The notes under the pieces are model-generated. The model was given only the letters and a program-made list of their open reading frames with translations, was not told the origin of the DNA and ran no database searches. Positions 45,811 to 57,300 of a stretch of 64,000 nt of DNA are shown here, one piece after another; the stretch's first letter is position 1; each line of letters starts with the position of its first letter. This DNA is from Oreohelix idahoensis. Its lineage: Eukaryota; Mollusca; Gastropoda; Stylommatophora; Oreohelicidae. The position numbers and the translations under genes were made by a program. The stretch lies in the NCBI GenBank assembly GCA_024509875.1, contig JAMPIV010000305.1:742501-806500 (forward strand). Direction: 5' to 3'.

Positions 45811-47331
45811 ATGCCACCAATGCTCAGGTCGCAATCCGGAGAGGGAAAAGCATGGGTCAAACCAGCTGAAAAGGGTAGAACACCAAACCCGACAGAAAAG
45901 AACAGGATCACTAGCCCTATAGTCAGAAACACAGAAATTGGACCCAAAATAGAAACAATAAAGGAAAATCTGAAAGGAGGCGCAATTAAAACTGCAGTAA
46001 GCAGAAACAACAAAAACGAAGACGCAGGAACCCGGACAGCAAACAAACAGACAGGACACAGGAAAGAAGACAACCACGAGACCACAAGCAAAAAAAGTCA
46101 GGAAACCAGAGGAGGAGAAAACAAAGAAACCAAAAACAGAATCAAAATAACTCAGATAGCTGGAACAGAAGCCACACTGAGATCTCTCCCGGATGACAAA
46201 ATCCTGGTCATTCTAGAAGCAATAATAGGAAAAAAATATATTGACAAAGTGCAAAGACATGGAAATGGAGTAACAATCACTGTAAACAACACAGGAAAAG
46301 GCAAAGCACTGTTACATGAATTAAAAAGTAACCCAAAAGAAGCACAACTCGCACATGGGATAAAGGTAAAGATTGAATTGATCAAGGAAATTAGAAGATT
46401 CGTCATCAAAGGGGTCGACTCAAACCTAACAGAAGAGGAGATCCACACTAACATAACGAAAGAAAACCCACAAACAGAGATAGAAAAAGTAGAAAGAATC
46501 AAAACCAAAGAGCAAAAGAATACGACAGTGGTAGTGATAAGTGTAAAGGGCACAGAAATACCCAAGCAAGTCAAACTCCACCAGAGAGCCAAAATGACAG
46601 AGGTATTCATACCTAGCATTATACAATGCACAAACTGTCAAGGCTTTAGCCATACCCAACATGTGTGTAAAAGAGCGACACGGTGTAGTTTCTGTGCGGG
46701 AGCACACAGACATGTGGACTGTCCAATGGCTAAGGAGGACAAAGATTATAAACGAGAAAACAAAAACAGAAAATGTGCAAACTGCCAGGGTAACCACAGT
46801 GCCAGGTATCAGGGATGCCCAGTCTATCAAGAGACAAAACACATATTAAAAGAATCACTAGAAACAAACAAACCATTCTGGCAAATAAAAGAAAGACAGA
46901 AAACCAACAACCATCTCCAAAACTCTCAAGAAAATATCATTAAGAAACAAATAAAACAAATAACCAGTGAAGTGAAAGACATAAAGGAAAAAATCCAGAA
47001 AGAACCCATAAACAGTAAAGAAGATGACAACACAGAGACGGAACATATCCTCATCCAAGCCAGACAGGTACTAGAAGAAATGAAAACAGCACAAAAGGAA
47101 ATAGAGAGAGACCTCAAAAAAATAGCAGAGATAAAAGAAGCTAATGAAGAAATCCTAAAAAAAATAGAGAGAGAAAGAGCTAGGCCTATAGAAAATATGG
47201 AAAAAAAATTTAAGGAAACAGTGGAACTACACCTACCATACCTCGCAGAAAGAGTTCAGAGTATAATGGTTACTTGGAATGATGAGTTTGTAGAGAACAT
47301 AAGAGGTAAAGTGCAAAACCAAAAAAAGTAG
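45811..47331 (+). CDS. ORF1: LINE ORF1, Gag-like nucleic acid-binding protein
   Basis: 506 codons. The first ~115 residues are basic, polar and probably disordered. A compact region at about 120-270 resembles the RRM-like gag core of I/Jockey elements. Three zinc knuckles follow at about 271-340: CTNCQGFSHTQHVC (CX2CX4HX4C), CSFCAGAHRHVDC (CX2CX3HX4C) and CANCQGNHSARYQGC (CX2CX3HX6C). A long charged coiled coil at about 375-475 would support multimerisation. It is expected to bind the element RNA and form the RNP. The ATG at 45811 is the first of the frame, and the frame is uninterrupted. Confidence 0.9.
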   Translation: MPPMLRSQSGEGKAWVKPAEKGRTPNPTEKNRITSPIVRNTEIGPKIETIKENLKGGAIKTAVSRNNKNEDAGTRTANKQTGHRKEDNHETTSKKSQETRGGENKETKNRIKITQIAGTEATLRSLPDDKILVILEAIIGKKYIDKVQRHGNGVTITVNNTGKGKALLHELKSNPKEAQLAHGIKVKIELIKEIRRFVIKGVDSNLTEEEIHTNITKENPQTEIEKVERIKTKEQKNTTVVVISVKGTEIPKQVKLHQRAKMTEVFIPSIIQCTNCQGFSHTQHVCKRATRCSFCAGAHRHVDCPMAKEDKDYKRENKNRKCANCQGNHSARYQGCPVYQETKHILKESLETNKPFWQIKERQKTNNHLQNSQENIIKKQIKQITSEVKDIKEKIQKEPINSKEDDNTETEHILIQARQVLEEMKTAQKEIERDLKKIAEIKEANEEILKKIERERARPIENMEKKFKETVELHLPYLAERVQSIMVTWNDEFVENIRGKVQNQKK

Positions 47332-47387
47332 ATCCCTTATCAAAAAACCTAATAAAAACAATAACATAACTAAGCTAACCATACTAA

Positions 47388-50300
47388 ATGGGGACCAAAG
47401 ACTCTAGAGCTATCAAAGTAGTCCAGTGGAACTGTAGGGGTGCCAGGAAGAACTTGATGTCTCTTATGGGACAGTATAAGGAGGCAAAACCCATCTTTGC
47501 AATACAAGAAACCCTCCTGAACCCCAAACAAAAACTGAACTACCAAGGGTATATAACACTTAGAAATGATAGACCTGAGGGAAGAGGAGGGGGCGTGGCC
47601 TTTTTAATACATGAAGACTACAAAATATTAAATTGGGAACAATTCAACACAGAAAATATTGAAGGAATAAGTATAACATTAGACAGTGAGCCAGATAACT
47701 TAAAAATAATAAACATTTATAGCCCCAAGGGTAATATAACCGATAGGGACATTGCCACTATTAACACACAAATAGACCAAAGAACATTATTGGTAGGTGA
47801 CTTTAATGCACACCATGAGGCATGGGGTAACAACAGTAATGATCCAGCAGGAAAAAGACTGTTGGACTACATTGAAAGTGCTGAGCTAATCATACTAAAT
47901 GATGGCTCAGTGACAAGGGTTAACCCATGCAACAGTGGAGGAGATACAGCAATAGACATAAGTATTATAACACCAAACCTAGCCTCTACTAAATGGGAAG
48001 TACTGAATGACTCCAGCTCAGACCACTTACCCATAGAAATAAACCTAAACGACAAATATAGAACTAGTCCAAAAAGCTCGAAACCCACATTCAACCTAAA
48101 AAAGGCAAATTGGGAGTCCTTCCAATTAGAGCTAGGTAAACTAAGCATAGAACAAATTGAATCTAACAGTATAGATATATTTGCAGAAAAACTAACAAAT
48201 GAGATTTTAAAAATAGCAATAAAATATATACCAAACAGGAATATGCCTGAGCACTTAAAACCAACACAAAAAGGTAAAAATAGGAAAAGAAACAAAGATA
48301 AAAATCCAGTACCATGGTGGACAGACAGATGTTCAGAACAACTGAAATTGAGGGAGAGGGCCCTTACAAAGTATAGAAAAGCCAAAACTGAAGAGAATTA
48401 CACAAACTATAAAAAAATAAGAAATGAAACAAATAAAATAATATTCAGAGCTAAAGAAAAGAGTTGGAGAAAATTTTGTCAAACATTAAACCATAGGTCC
48501 CAAATAACTACAGTTTGGAGAAAACTAAAAGCAATTAAAGGAGGAAACAGCAAGAAATTTAAAATCCCAACAATTAAAATACCAGAGAGAGCTGAAACAG
48601 ATAGAGAAAAAGCCAACATACTAGCTAAATACTTTTATCAGGTTAGTTCAATAGACAGTCTAGATAAGGCAGAAATAAATAGACGAAAAACACTGCTAGA
48701 AAAATTAAAAGAAGAAAATATGGAAACCACACAGGATGCTAAGTATTTAAATGCAGATATTACAGTAGATGAAATAGAAAGAGCTTTAGCAGAAAAAACC
48801 AATACTACCTCTGGGGAAGACATTCTGAGCTATGAAATCCTCAAAAAGGTACCAAATACAACTCTAAGAGTGATTGCATCCCTCTACAACAAAATCTGGC
48901 ACACGGGAAAAATACCATGTTCATGGAAGACAGCAGTAGTCATCCCCATACTAAAGCCAGATAAGGAAGCACATGATGTCAGCTCATACAGGCCAATATC
49001 GTTAACATCACATCTAGGAAAAATTCTAGAAACAATAGTCAACAGCAGACTAAAATTTCATCTCGAAAAGCATAATTTGTACAGTCCAACCCAGGCAGGC
49101 TTTAGAAGCCAACATAGTACAATAGAGCAACTGCTGAGGCTGGAACATGATGTTAAAACAGGCTTCAAAAGGAATGAAAAGACAGTAGCTATATTCCTTG
49201 ATGTAGCAAGAGCATATGATGAGTGTTGGAGGGAGGGTGCACTACATAAAATCAGGAAACTAGGTATAGTAGGCAGAACCTACAATTACCTAGAAAACTT
49301 CCTGCAGGATAGATACTTCATGGTACAAATAAACAATGATAGATCTGAGGTATATGAGCAACAGAATGGAATTCCCCAGGGATCAGTAATATCACCATCA
49401 ATTTTTACGATTATGGTCAACGACCTAGGCGACGAGTTTAAGGACTTAAAAAACAACCTATCTCAGTTTGCAGATGATGCTGCGATATGGAGAACGGGAA
49501 GAAATCTCCCATTCCTCTATAAAACAGTACAAAAACAAATAGATAAAGTATCTGACTGGATGAACAAGTGGGGATTTAATCTAAACGTTAAAAAAACCAT
49601 AGGAATGATTTTCAGTAGAGGGCGTGTAATTAAAAACAATATAATTGACATAAGCATTAATAAGCAAAAAGTATGCACAGCAAAATCAACTAGATTTCTT
49701 GGCATGGTACTAGACCAGCAACTAAACTGGAACAAACACATAGACCTTTTAGTGCAAAGCAGTAGAGGACTTATTAATATGCTAAGATATATGAAAGGAA
49801 GTGGTTGGGGCGCCTGCAATAAGACAATGTTAACATTCTATAAATCATTTATTAGAGGCAAACTTGACTATGCCAGTGTTGTCTATGCATCAGCCGCCCC
49901 AAGCAATAAGAAGAAACTAGACACAGTCCAAAACCAGGCACTATCAATAATAGCAGGTGCCTCAAAGGGAACATCAGCAGAAGCACTAGAAGTAGCGCTA
50001 GGCATTATACCCCTGGAGCTAAGGAGAAAAGAACTGAGATTCAGCTACTGGGCAAGAGTGGCAAAAGATCCAACTCACCCGGCACATAAAACCTTTGATA
50101 GGGGTAACCAGTACATAGGCCACATTCCATTAAACCATAATAGATACCCGTCAGGGTGGAAAACAATGGATGAAGTGGATCAATACCCAGACCTGTTTAA
50201 TGCGATAAACAGTAGTGCTCTGTATAAAGCAAAGATCCCACCATGGGAATTAAAAGTGCCAGAAACTGACTCCCACTTATCAAAGATCATAAATAAATCT

Positions 50301-51194
50301 AACGACATAATCTCAGCAAAAAGTAAAACACTAGAGTACATAGAACGGTATACAAATAATAGCCTAACTATATATACAGATGGGTCCAAAGATGAAGAAG
50401 GACAATTAGGAGCAGGAATAGCAATACCAAAACTAAAAATTTATAAAAGATACAAAGTAACAAGTAATACATCTATCTTTACAGCAGAATTAGTGGCAAT
50501 CCTAAAAGCTTTAGAAATAGCTGCAGAAAATCCACCAAAAAAAGTAACCATTCTCACAGATTCCCTATCATCAGTACTAGCAATCAGAAACAGAACAGAA
50601 GGCAGCAGGCCAGACATTATAGAGGAAATACTACAGGTTAATACATATCTACAAAATATAGGATGCAGTGCAACACTAACATGGATACCATCACATGTGG
50701 GGATAGCAGGAAATGAGCTAGCAGACAAAGAAGCCAAAGGGGGGAGAACTAGCCATAACCAAATTGAAGTAGGCTTAGGGAAGTTTGAAATTAAGAGCTT
50801 AATTGCTCAAAAAATAACTAAAGAATGGATAACAGCATGGGACCTAAGTAAAAAAGCAAGACACTCATATAAAATCCTTAAAAAACCAAGCAAAAAATGT
50901 CAAATAAAAGATGAACTAAAAATACCAATTAATAAAAAATTGCTGAGACTCAAGCTGGGAACTGGATATTTCATGATAGAGGAACCCACATGTGAAGAGT
51001 GTCAAGAACCAAACACAATTAGGCACTTTCTAGTGGACTGCAAAAAATATGACCAACAGAGGCAAAACATTAAGACATACTGTAGTAACCACAAGGTAGA
51101 AATGAGTGTAGAAAATCTCATAGGCACAAAGAGCCCTTCAGAAATGCAAAAGTTAATAAAACACTATATTACAAAAACTAAAGCTAACATATAA
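47388..51194 (+). CDS. ORF2: LINE ORF2: endonuclease, reverse transcriptase, RNase H
   Basis: 1268 codons, no interruptions. APE-type endonuclease at about 8-220: WNCRGARKN, QETLL (Glu about 42), GDFNAHHEAWG (about 137) and SSDHLPIEI (about 212). RT at about 490-770: SYRPISLTSHLGKI, QAGFRSQHSTIEQL, AIFLDVARAYDECW, GIPQGSVISPS and SQFADDAAIW (about 694). RNase H at about 990-1115: IYTDGSKDEEG, FTAELVAILKAL, LTDSLSSVLAI and WIPSHVGIAGNELADKEAK, so the catalytic D, E, D and the His loop are visible. The C-terminal CEECQ...RHFLVDC is a CCHC finger (about 1203-1218). This set of domains fits the I group and relatives such as Nimb or Outcast; I cannot choose between them. It starts 56 bp after the ORF1 stop. 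Confidence 0.93.
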   Translation: MGTKDSRAIKVVQWNCRGARKNLMSLMGQYKEAKPIFAIQETLLNPKQKLNYQGYITLRNDRPEGRGGGVAFLIHEDYKILNWEQFNTENIEGISITLDSEPDNLKIINIYSPKGNITDRDIATINTQIDQRTLLVGDFNAHHEAWGNNSNDPAGKRLLDYIESAELIILNDGSVTRVNPCNSGGDTAIDISIITPNLASTKWEVLNDSSSDHLPIEINLNDKYRTSPKSSKPTFNLKKANWESFQLELGKLSIEQIESNSIDIFAEKLTNEILKIAIKYIPNRNMPEHLKPTQKGKNRKRNKDKNPVPWWTDRCSEQLKLRERALTKYRKAKTEENYTNYKKIRNETNKIIFRAKEKSWRKFCQTLNHRSQITTVWRKLKAIKGGNSKKFKIPTIKIPERAETDREKANILAKYFYQVSSIDSLDKAEINRRKTLLEKLKEENMETTQDAKYLNADITVDEIERALAEKTNTTSGEDILSYEILKKVPNTTLRVIASLYNKIWHTGKIPCSWKTAVVIPILKPDKEAHDVSSYRPISLTSHLGKILETIVNSRLKFHLEKHNLYSPTQAGFRSQHSTIEQLLRLEHDVKTGFKRNEKTVAIFLDVARAYDECWREGALHKIRKLGIVGRTYNYLENFLQDRYFMVQINNDRSEVYEQQNGIPQGSVISPSIFTIMVNDLGDEFKDLKNNLSQFADDAAIWRTGRNLPFLYKTVQKQIDKVSDWMNKWGFNLNVKKTIGMIFSRGRVIKNNIIDISINKQKVCTAKSTRFLGMVLDQQLNWNKHIDLLVQSSRGLINMLRYMKGSGWGACNKTMLTFYKSFIRGKLDYASVVYASAAPSNKKKLDTVQNQALSIIAGASKGTSAEALEVALGIIPLELRRKELRFSYWARVAKDPTHPAHKTFDRGNQYIGHIPLNHNRYPSGWKTMDEVDQYPDLFNAINSSALYKAKIPPWELKVPETDSHLSKIINKSNDIISAKSKTLEYIERYTNNSLTIYTDGSKDEEGQLGAGIAIPKLKIYKRYKVTSNTSIFTAELVAILKALEIAAENPPKKVTILTDSLSSVLAIRNRTEGSRPDIIEEILQVNTYLQNIGCSATLTWIPSHVGIAGNELADKEAKGGRTSHNQIEVGLGKFEIKSLIAQKITKEWITAWDLSKKARHSYKILKKPSKKCQIKDELKIPINKKLLRLKLGTGYFMIEEPTCEECQEPNTIRHFLVDCKKYDQQRQNIKTYCSNHKVEMSVENLIGTKSPSEMQKLIKHYITKTKANI

Positions 51195-53501
51195 AAATCA
51201 AATAAGGAATTGAACCAGTAGTCCAAACTGGTGAAAGACTCGCCCCAGAAACATACAGATTAACCAAATAAACCATCCAGTAAAAATCAAAAACATACTA
51301 ACTTAGAAAATAGCATATATTGGAATTTTTTTTAAAAACCATGTTGAACTATAACTACAAAAGGAAAAATACCGACTAGAGATAATATAATATAAAACAA
51401 ATACAAACAAAAACATATTACAATAAAAGAAACACGTCCTGATATAACCAACAAATCCATGTACATGGTAGATGGTTGAAAGGGGCGTGCTACAAAATGA
51501 AGTAGCAAACACATTAATAAAAAAAAAAAAAAAAAGACACGTTATCACTCGCTGGCCAGACCTTTACAGAAGCACTAGCTTTATTGAAATCTTGTTATAG
51601 ATTTTCCCCTGGATTTTATATATATTTGCAGTGATTTCTATTTCTGTGCAAAGCGGTAAAATATATATTGTGTAAAGTGATCAGTGGTCTAGTCATTCTA
51701 TTTCAAGGGATTTTGTGTTAATTTAAATCTATTTAATTAAACCATCTCAAGAGTTCCAGTTTTAAATATAATGATCTATCTATTATATTATTTCAAAAGA
51801 TAATAGATGCTTAAATTAACTTTTAAAGTCGCGAAGGAATTTATAATTAATAAATTCAGTTAAGTCCTAGTTTTATAGATGTGGGTTTTTAACCACTAGA
51901 ATTCGCGCAGTGTTTATTAAATACATAATTAAATACTCGAGTGTATTATAGGCTTAACGGGAAATTCATCGCGCTTTAGAAGGTTATTTGTTTTCGGTAT
52001 ATTACATGTCTTTTTTTTCTTTCATACAGAGTGATCGTAACCTGTGCGATCCCAGCATTAAGAAAGCAATAAAGAAATCAATCTAAGCAAGGCAAAGCAT
52101 AAACAGTGTGTAGAGTTCCCCTGACGCAGAACTTGTTGAGACTGTGTAAATTTTTAATCTTTGAGGCGATTCTATGTTTGGAATTCCGCTATCTAACTTA
52201 TAGCAAAGAAAGCACACCCAAAGACAAATTTAACGCACCATCAAACAACTTAAGTCGTAACGGGAAGAAGAACACTGGCCCGAGCTTTGTTAGTTTACTG
52301 ACACAGAGAGATAATTCATAATTTCCTGAACAGTGATGTGACTAGTTTTCTCACTGGACTTAAACCATACCTCACGGATAAAGTGTACCAGCACGCGTAA
52401 GAATTTTATTATCCGCGGCATAGTCAAATAGACCACACCATCCTCACCCCGGTATCAGAGACCGTGCCCTCCCATAGAAACTGTTATTAAGAAAAGAGAC
52501 ACAACTACAGATTCATTTTCCAGCGATTACGGGACCCTTTTATGTGCTGACCGCCTACCCGATAATCTGGGGCTAGAACTTGAACAAACACTCATACATT
52601 TAGTTGAGGTGTAACTGCTGTTGTGTTATTCTATGGAGTGCAAGATTTTTTTCACAATCGGTAAGTGAGAGCAAGATGAGTGAAGGCCTTTGCTAGCGCG
52701 TGTATGAATGACAGGAAATTAATTCTTTTGTGTGACCATTTTGTTAACTTGCTTACCTGGTAACATATATCTTTTCTGTATACCCTACATTGTTCCTTTA
52801 AGTGGGATAGTTGATAATTTGTTAACTCTGTTTAAAACCACCTCCTTTCCATTTGCTTAGTAAAGGGAAGAACAGCTGGGAAGAACAGTTTTTTTTTCTA
52901 TCACCTATACCTAACTTGGTAACACCTCTTTCAGAGTAATTAACTTTACTGTTAGGTTAACGTACCCGTGTTCCTGATATTATCTATCTTTGGACTGGGT
53001 TTATCTTTGTCTAATAAGCGGGAAGGGCTTAGTCGATACCAATCTTCTTCACCCCTTCCAAACTTGTTATTTGCATTTGTGTACTTATGATAATTTATGT
53101 AATATCTGATATTTTTAGTGATTGATGTTTAAAGTGAATAAAATCACCTAAACTCATTTAGTTCTGTGTGTTGGATATACCCAAAGCCCAACATTTCCCC
53201 TATTCGTTTAATATAGTTTGTATCAACGTCGTGTGTGTGTTTGAAAACACCGAATCGGTGTGCGCGCAGATGCGAGTCTGGAAAACTGGCAAATAATTGT
53301 TTGACCAGGAGAGTGAAAGAGAAGATTGAGAGACACGATTTGTCGTAAATAAGTCTGTCTTTACTCTCCTCCAGCACGCTGTGAAGTAACTATTAAATCT
53401 CTACATTTTCTATCACTGAGCTTTCCATCATCATTTTCCACTCTAAACCGGACCACTATTTCTACGACTCTTTTCTCTCAAAATAAATTTACGACAATAT
53501 T

Positions 53502-53520
53502 TGGCCGGCTCGTCTGGGAT
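53502..53520 (+). promoter_or_regulatory. Element 3 primer-binding site
   Basis: TGGCCGGCTCGTCTGGGAT starts 5 bases after the 5' LTR. The GGCTCGTC-GGGAT core matches a tRNA-Pro-type PBS as I recall it, with changes near the first bases. Element 2 has a related site in the same place, and both are followed by AATT. Confidence 0.65.
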
Positions 53521-54301
53521 AATTTTGAGATACATTTGATGCACACATATTTGTGGGCTGGTTCTGGGATCTTGAGCTACATTTGAGGCAATCGCATAGC
53601 CGGGTTAAAGATATTTTGAGTCTGATTTAGTTTGGGTCTAACTAGGTAGAGTGTGAATGATTTGTCTTTGTGAATTAGGGAAATAAATAAATAATTACAC
53701 CCCTAGACAAACGTTCTTTAAGTATTTGGGTTGTCCACACAGCATATTTACAGGTTGTTTTCTCTCCACAGCAGTAGAAAGTACAGATAAACAAATATAT
53801 TTGCTATTTTATTATCCTCTGGCGGAGAAATTATTTCTTTCTTTATAAAAGTTGCTGGGATTGCGTGATTGTTTTACAGTCACTAAGGTTTTTGAAGTCA
53901 AAAAGAGTTGAGCTTAGCTAAAGACGGATTGTTCTGATTTTTAAAAATTAAGTTAACAACGTCTCATCTCAATAATTGACTTTAGGGACGGAGTTTGTTG
54001 TCAGAGATTTAAAATTTAGGGGAAATTTTTTTTTTCCTTTTAAATTGTTTTAATATAAATTTTTCTCTACTGTTAGTAAAAGTAGATTCTTTTCCAGTGT
54101 AACTTACCATTTAGTGGCATAGTCGCTTGCGTTTAGAGCCTTAATTGCCAGATAATAGCAGCGATAAGTTTGCACAGTACAGGTAGGAGGTAACACAGGT
54201 AAATTTGTACTTGTGTTTTTTTCTCGTAGCGGTTCAGAGTTCCTCCCTTTCGCGTTTCTTCTTACTAGTTCTCTAAGCATACTTCATCTTATTCTTTAAC
54301 A

Positions 54302-57300
54302 ATGGCAGAGAGGATAAAGATGAGGTCCATCTTGAGGCTGGAAGCGAAAGAGGCAGGATTAGATGCAGAAGCTGCAAACGCGTTTATTAACCAGGAATTG
54401 GAAATATATGACGCGGAGCAACAGAGAGCCGAAGCTGAGAGGAAGGCGGAGCAACAGAGAGCAGAAGCTGAGAGGAAGGAAGAGAAAGAAAGAACAGAGA
54501 GGAGAGAAGCCCAGGAGAGGGCAGATAAGAAAGAAGCGGAAGAACGTCTTTTGGAACAGAAGAAAATTGAAGCAGAGATGGAAACTCGCAGAGAGAGAGA
54601 GAGAGACAAGGAAAGACAGCATCAACTGGCGCTTAAGGCTCTAGAGAGTCGGGGCGCCTCTACTTCGACTAACGGAGAGCCGTCTTCGCCCCAGTCTCAA
54701 TCAATGGACCTCTCCAGTACTCAATCTGCCCAATTAACTGCTATGTCGTTTTCTTTAGAATCTTTTCCTAGCCCTAACGAAAAAATTGACAGCTACCTAG
54801 AAAAATTCGAGAGACTCGCGAATCTTTATGGGTTAGAGAGTACCCGCTGGGCGCTCAAACTTTCAACGTCACTGAAAGGCAATGCTTATGACGTGTACAC
54901 AAAGCTGGGACCGAATCAACATGATTACGACATGTTGAAAAAGGCCTTACTACAGCAGTTTGAGATGACTGCCCGAAAGTTTCTGCAGTTGTTCAGAAAC
55001 AGCCGAAAAGAGAGCACGGAAACATTTCCCCAGTTCTCTTCACGTCTCACGGGTTATCTGACAAAGTGCATTGAATTATCTGACCTACCTCTTTCATATG
55101 AGGGACTCCTCGAACTTGTTCTTGTGGAGCAGATAAAATCCACTTTGTCGAATGAAACACGTAGATTTTTGGCTGAACAGGGGGCAGTCAGGCTTGAAGA
55201 CATACTCAATAAAGCCGAACGCTATAGCAATGCAATGGCCGAACTTCCCAGCACTAAACGTAAACCCACCGATGAGCCATCTCGAAAACAGAATCTAGAG
55301 CAGGCATCCTATTCTTCCACTTCCTCTCAACATTATAACCAACGAGATAACAATACCCAGAAACCTCCCCAGGAAAAATCGAAATTCTACAAAACCCGAT
55401 ACCCCCCCAACAACAATTCTGATCAACCCAACAAGCCTACGTGGCAGCGCGGCCACCAAGGTCAAGGAAAAGGGAAGACCCCTACACCAGGAACGTCTGA
55501 TCAGGGCAAACAAACCGGTGCAAACCGCATTGGATGTTTGCATACAGCCTCGAAAGGTAGAGTCAATGTCAGTGATTCTCAACCTGAGGGGGACCGACCC
55601 TCAACTCGAGGAACTGTAATTTTGAACGGTACCTCTACTACTTGTCTTTTTGACACTGGATTAAGTTTTGATTGTATTGTCGCTAGGCACCTAGTCAAAC
55701 CCGGTCAGGAGACAGAGGAAACCGTCAAACTTAGTGGAGTTTTCAGGAGTGATGCACCCAGGACGCTTCCTATCGCACTGGTAGAAATACACTCTGACTT
55801 TGTCAGAGGAGTTATTAAAGCGGCCATAATGGATGATCCGATCTACCCAGTTATCCTGGGATGTAGATATGTGTTCATTGGGAGACCTAAGGAGCCGATT
55901 GTGGCAGCGGTAACCACAAGAGGGCAAGCCAAGAAGGAGAGGGAGCCTGCGCCAAACTTGTTGCCGAATGAACTGAAGGAGGCGCAACAAAAGGACCCTA
56001 CTCTGGCGCCCTGCTTTAAAAAACTGCCCATGGCTAAGGACCCCAGACACAACGGAGACATCTTTTCTAAGGATGGTGTATTGTATCGTAGAACGGGCAA
56101 CCCGGACACGGGGAATAACCAGCTCCTAGTACCGACGCAGTACAGAAACCAGATCTTAGAAATGGGGCACTCTCTTCCCTTTAGCGGACATATGGGACAA
56201 AACGCCACTATTCAGCGAATAAAAAACCACTATTGGTGGCCAGGAATGAACTCTGACATTGTCAGGTATGTGAAATCCTGCGCCCAGTGCCAACGGGTAG
56301 CACCCAAGCACTTGACACCCCCAGTACCTATGGGGCAAATGCCAATAGTAGGGACTCCATTTGAACGGGTTGCTGTCGACATTATTGGTCCTCTGGAAAA
56401 GACCAAAAGAAGGAACAGGTTCATCCTGACCTTAGTTGACACTTGCACTATGTGGGCCGAAGCCGTACCGCTACCATGCACTAATTCCAAGCATGTCGCA
56501 GAAGCCCTTGTGCAAATTTTTACACGGTTGGGATTCCCTCAACAAGTTTTGACGGACAATGGATCCCAATTCCGTAGCCTGTTAATGGAGGAGATCTTTA
56601 AGATCTTGAGGGCCAAACATATCCACACAAGTCCCTACCATCCGGCCGGAAATGGGCTCGTGGAACGTTTTAACGGTACCCTCACCATGATGTTACGTAA
56701 GCTGGGTCAGGAGAAACCGGAAGACTGGGACCAATATATATCGGCTGCCTTATTCGCCTACCGAGAGGTACCCCAAGCGTCTACGGGTTTTGCGCCAGCT
56801 ACACTTTTATTTGGCAGACCTATTAAGGGGCCACTAGAAGCCTTACTTCGGTCCCTGACAGACCAGAAGGCTGACGAGACAGTCGTCTCTGCAAGCAAGT
56901 ATGTATCTGAGCTTAAGGAAAGGCTAAAGCTAGGATGGGATCTAGCTACTACCAACCTTAAGAAAGCCCGCGCTAAAATTACTAAAAGATACAACAAAGC
57001 TGCAAAAGAGAGAGAACTACAACCAGGGGAGAAAGTCCTATTGCTACTTCCAACCGGAAGCAATAAACTTCGCATCGGATGGCAAGGACCGTTTACCGTC
57101 CTTAAAAAGATCTCACGTACCAACTACAAGATCTCCATCAAAGGAAAGGAGAAGGTCTTCCACATAAATCTGCTAAAGAAATATTTGGAAAGACCGGTGC
57201 CATCCTCCGAGCATCTCCTGGCTGTCGCCATAGCAACGGAAGACGAGGAAGATGATGATGGTTGCATGGAGTATCCACTGCAACCCACAGAATCCTTTAA

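Larger units (their letters stand above)
45127..51534 (+). mobile_element. Full-length two-ORF LINE of the I/Jockey type with RNase H
   Basis: 6408 bp between 14-bp TSDs, AGACACGTTATCAC, at 45113-45126 and 51535-51548. The uninterrupted LTR copy at 59290-59310 gives the empty site. It has a 684-bp 5' UTR (with an internal A-run at about 45641-45661), ORF1 45811-47331, a 56-bp gap, ORF2 47388-51194, a 3' UTR, and a poly-A tail of about 18. EN, RT and RNase H are all present and both frames are open, so this is a candidate active copy. The coding strand is strongly A-rich. Confidence 0.95.
44650..53496 (+). repeat. Element 3 5' LTR, split by a LINE
   Basis: LTR segments 44650-45126 and 51549-53496 (477 + 1948 bp) flank the LINE at 45127-51534. 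It begins TGTGACGTACG and ends TTTACGACA. The break is 477 bp from the LTR start, so transcription from this LTR now has to contend with a 6.4 kb insertion. Confidence 0.95.
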
